Shown here one piece after another: positions 47,180-47,499 of a DNA stretch of 47,499 nt. The notes beneath the pieces are model-generated. The model searched no databases. It was not told where the DNA came from and saw nothing but the letters and a program-made list of their open reading frames with translations. Source of the DNA: Chrysochromulina tobinii (Eukaryota > Haptophyta > Prymnesiales > Chrysochromulinaceae); assembly GCA_001275005.1 (NCBI GenBank), contig JWZX01003092.1:1-47499 (forward strand), read 5' to 3'. Numbering within the stretch: position 1 is the stretch's first letter; each line of letters begins with the position of its first letter. The translations under genes and the position numbers were made by a program.

Positions 47180-47499
47180 TCTGCCGTGTGGGCGTCTTGG
47201 GCGCAGAGCCGCGGGCGCTCGGCGCTCGCGCGACAGAAGACGTTTTGATGCGGCGGCGCGCCGTCATGAGCACTTTTTTCATTGTTCGACGTTACAAGTC
47301 TCCATGTTCATCGACAACGTATTTGGGGGGTTCGTCAACACCTCATGGGCATGATGTTTATTACCGTCGATGCGCGTGCGGTCGGAGCGCACAGTTCAGT
47401 TCAGTTCAGTTTCTTCGCGGTCCCCCCACGCTCACTCCACCACCGTCTCGACGGACGGCTCCGCTCCCCTCGGTCAAAACAAGTACTGAGTACTCGCTC
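47180..47499. other. Upstream region of the XS-domain gene
   Basis: The interval probably holds the promoter of the minus-strand gene starting at 47179. It contains a short (TTCAG)n run (GTTCAGTTCAGTTCAGTTTC at about 47395-47412). No gene is visible. Confidence 0.4.

Noticed and set aside
1-47499. tRNA, rRNA or other classical RNA genes
   Set aside because: No cloverleaf-type or rRNA-like sequence was recognised on either strand by eye.

Overview
The window looks like nuclear DNA of a unicellular, plastid-bearing eukaryotic alga, most plausibly a haptophyte. It is GC-rich and gene-dense. Genes lie on both strands with short gaps, without operons or Shine-Dalgarno-type spacing. Many genes are one long exon, and the others have short introns. 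The proteins are eukaryotic: SART3-type U4/U6 recycling factor, CGR1-type rRNA processing factor, ubiquitin-interacting motifs, IQ/EF-hand proteins and a type II Golgi-like sulfotransferase. One gene (17088-17699) begins with a signal-peptide-like stretch ending in an Ala-x-Ala-Phe-type junction, which suits import into a red-derived complex plastid. Introns filled with 10-39 bp minisatellites and a GC-AG intron also fit a haptophyte. The species assignment is inference.

Layout. 389-4121 (+): sulfotransferase-like membrane protein, then an amidoligase-family protein. 4511-13092 (-): a large polytopic membrane protein with N-terminal YDFST repeats, an alpha/beta hydrolase with C-terminal UIM motifs, and a TPR-methyltransferase. 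13373-17699 (+): an uncharacterised protein, a repeat-rich gap with a 49-bp inverted repeat, a WD40-like protein and a plastid DUF2358-type protein. 17866-20425 (-): CGR1-like protein and an ankyrin protein. 20738-31417 (+): a coiled-coil/EF-hand-like protein, a GT8 glycosyltransferase, a giant IQ/coiled-coil/UBR4-like/EF-hand protein and a small membrane protein. 31822-47179 (-): a five-exon NLR-like NTPase-LRR protein, a GT2 glycosyltransferase, a Methyltransf_24 protein, a SART3-like protein without RRMs, and an XS-domain (SGS3-like) protein.

The strongest signal is the NLR-like gene at 31822-37587. Its five open frames join into one 1684-codon reading frame only when four introns are removed. 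Each intron is mostly a different short tandem repeat, and each has direct or near-direct repeats across its two splice junctions. The unrelated hydrolase gene (intron 10401-10477) shows the same duplicated-boundary footprint. One intron is GC-AG. This looks like a record of recent intron gain by duplication or insertion, and it sits in an innate-immunity-like gene.

Limits: all homology calls come from reading motifs by eye. Several genes contain frame breaks that could be small introns, real mutations or assembly indels.
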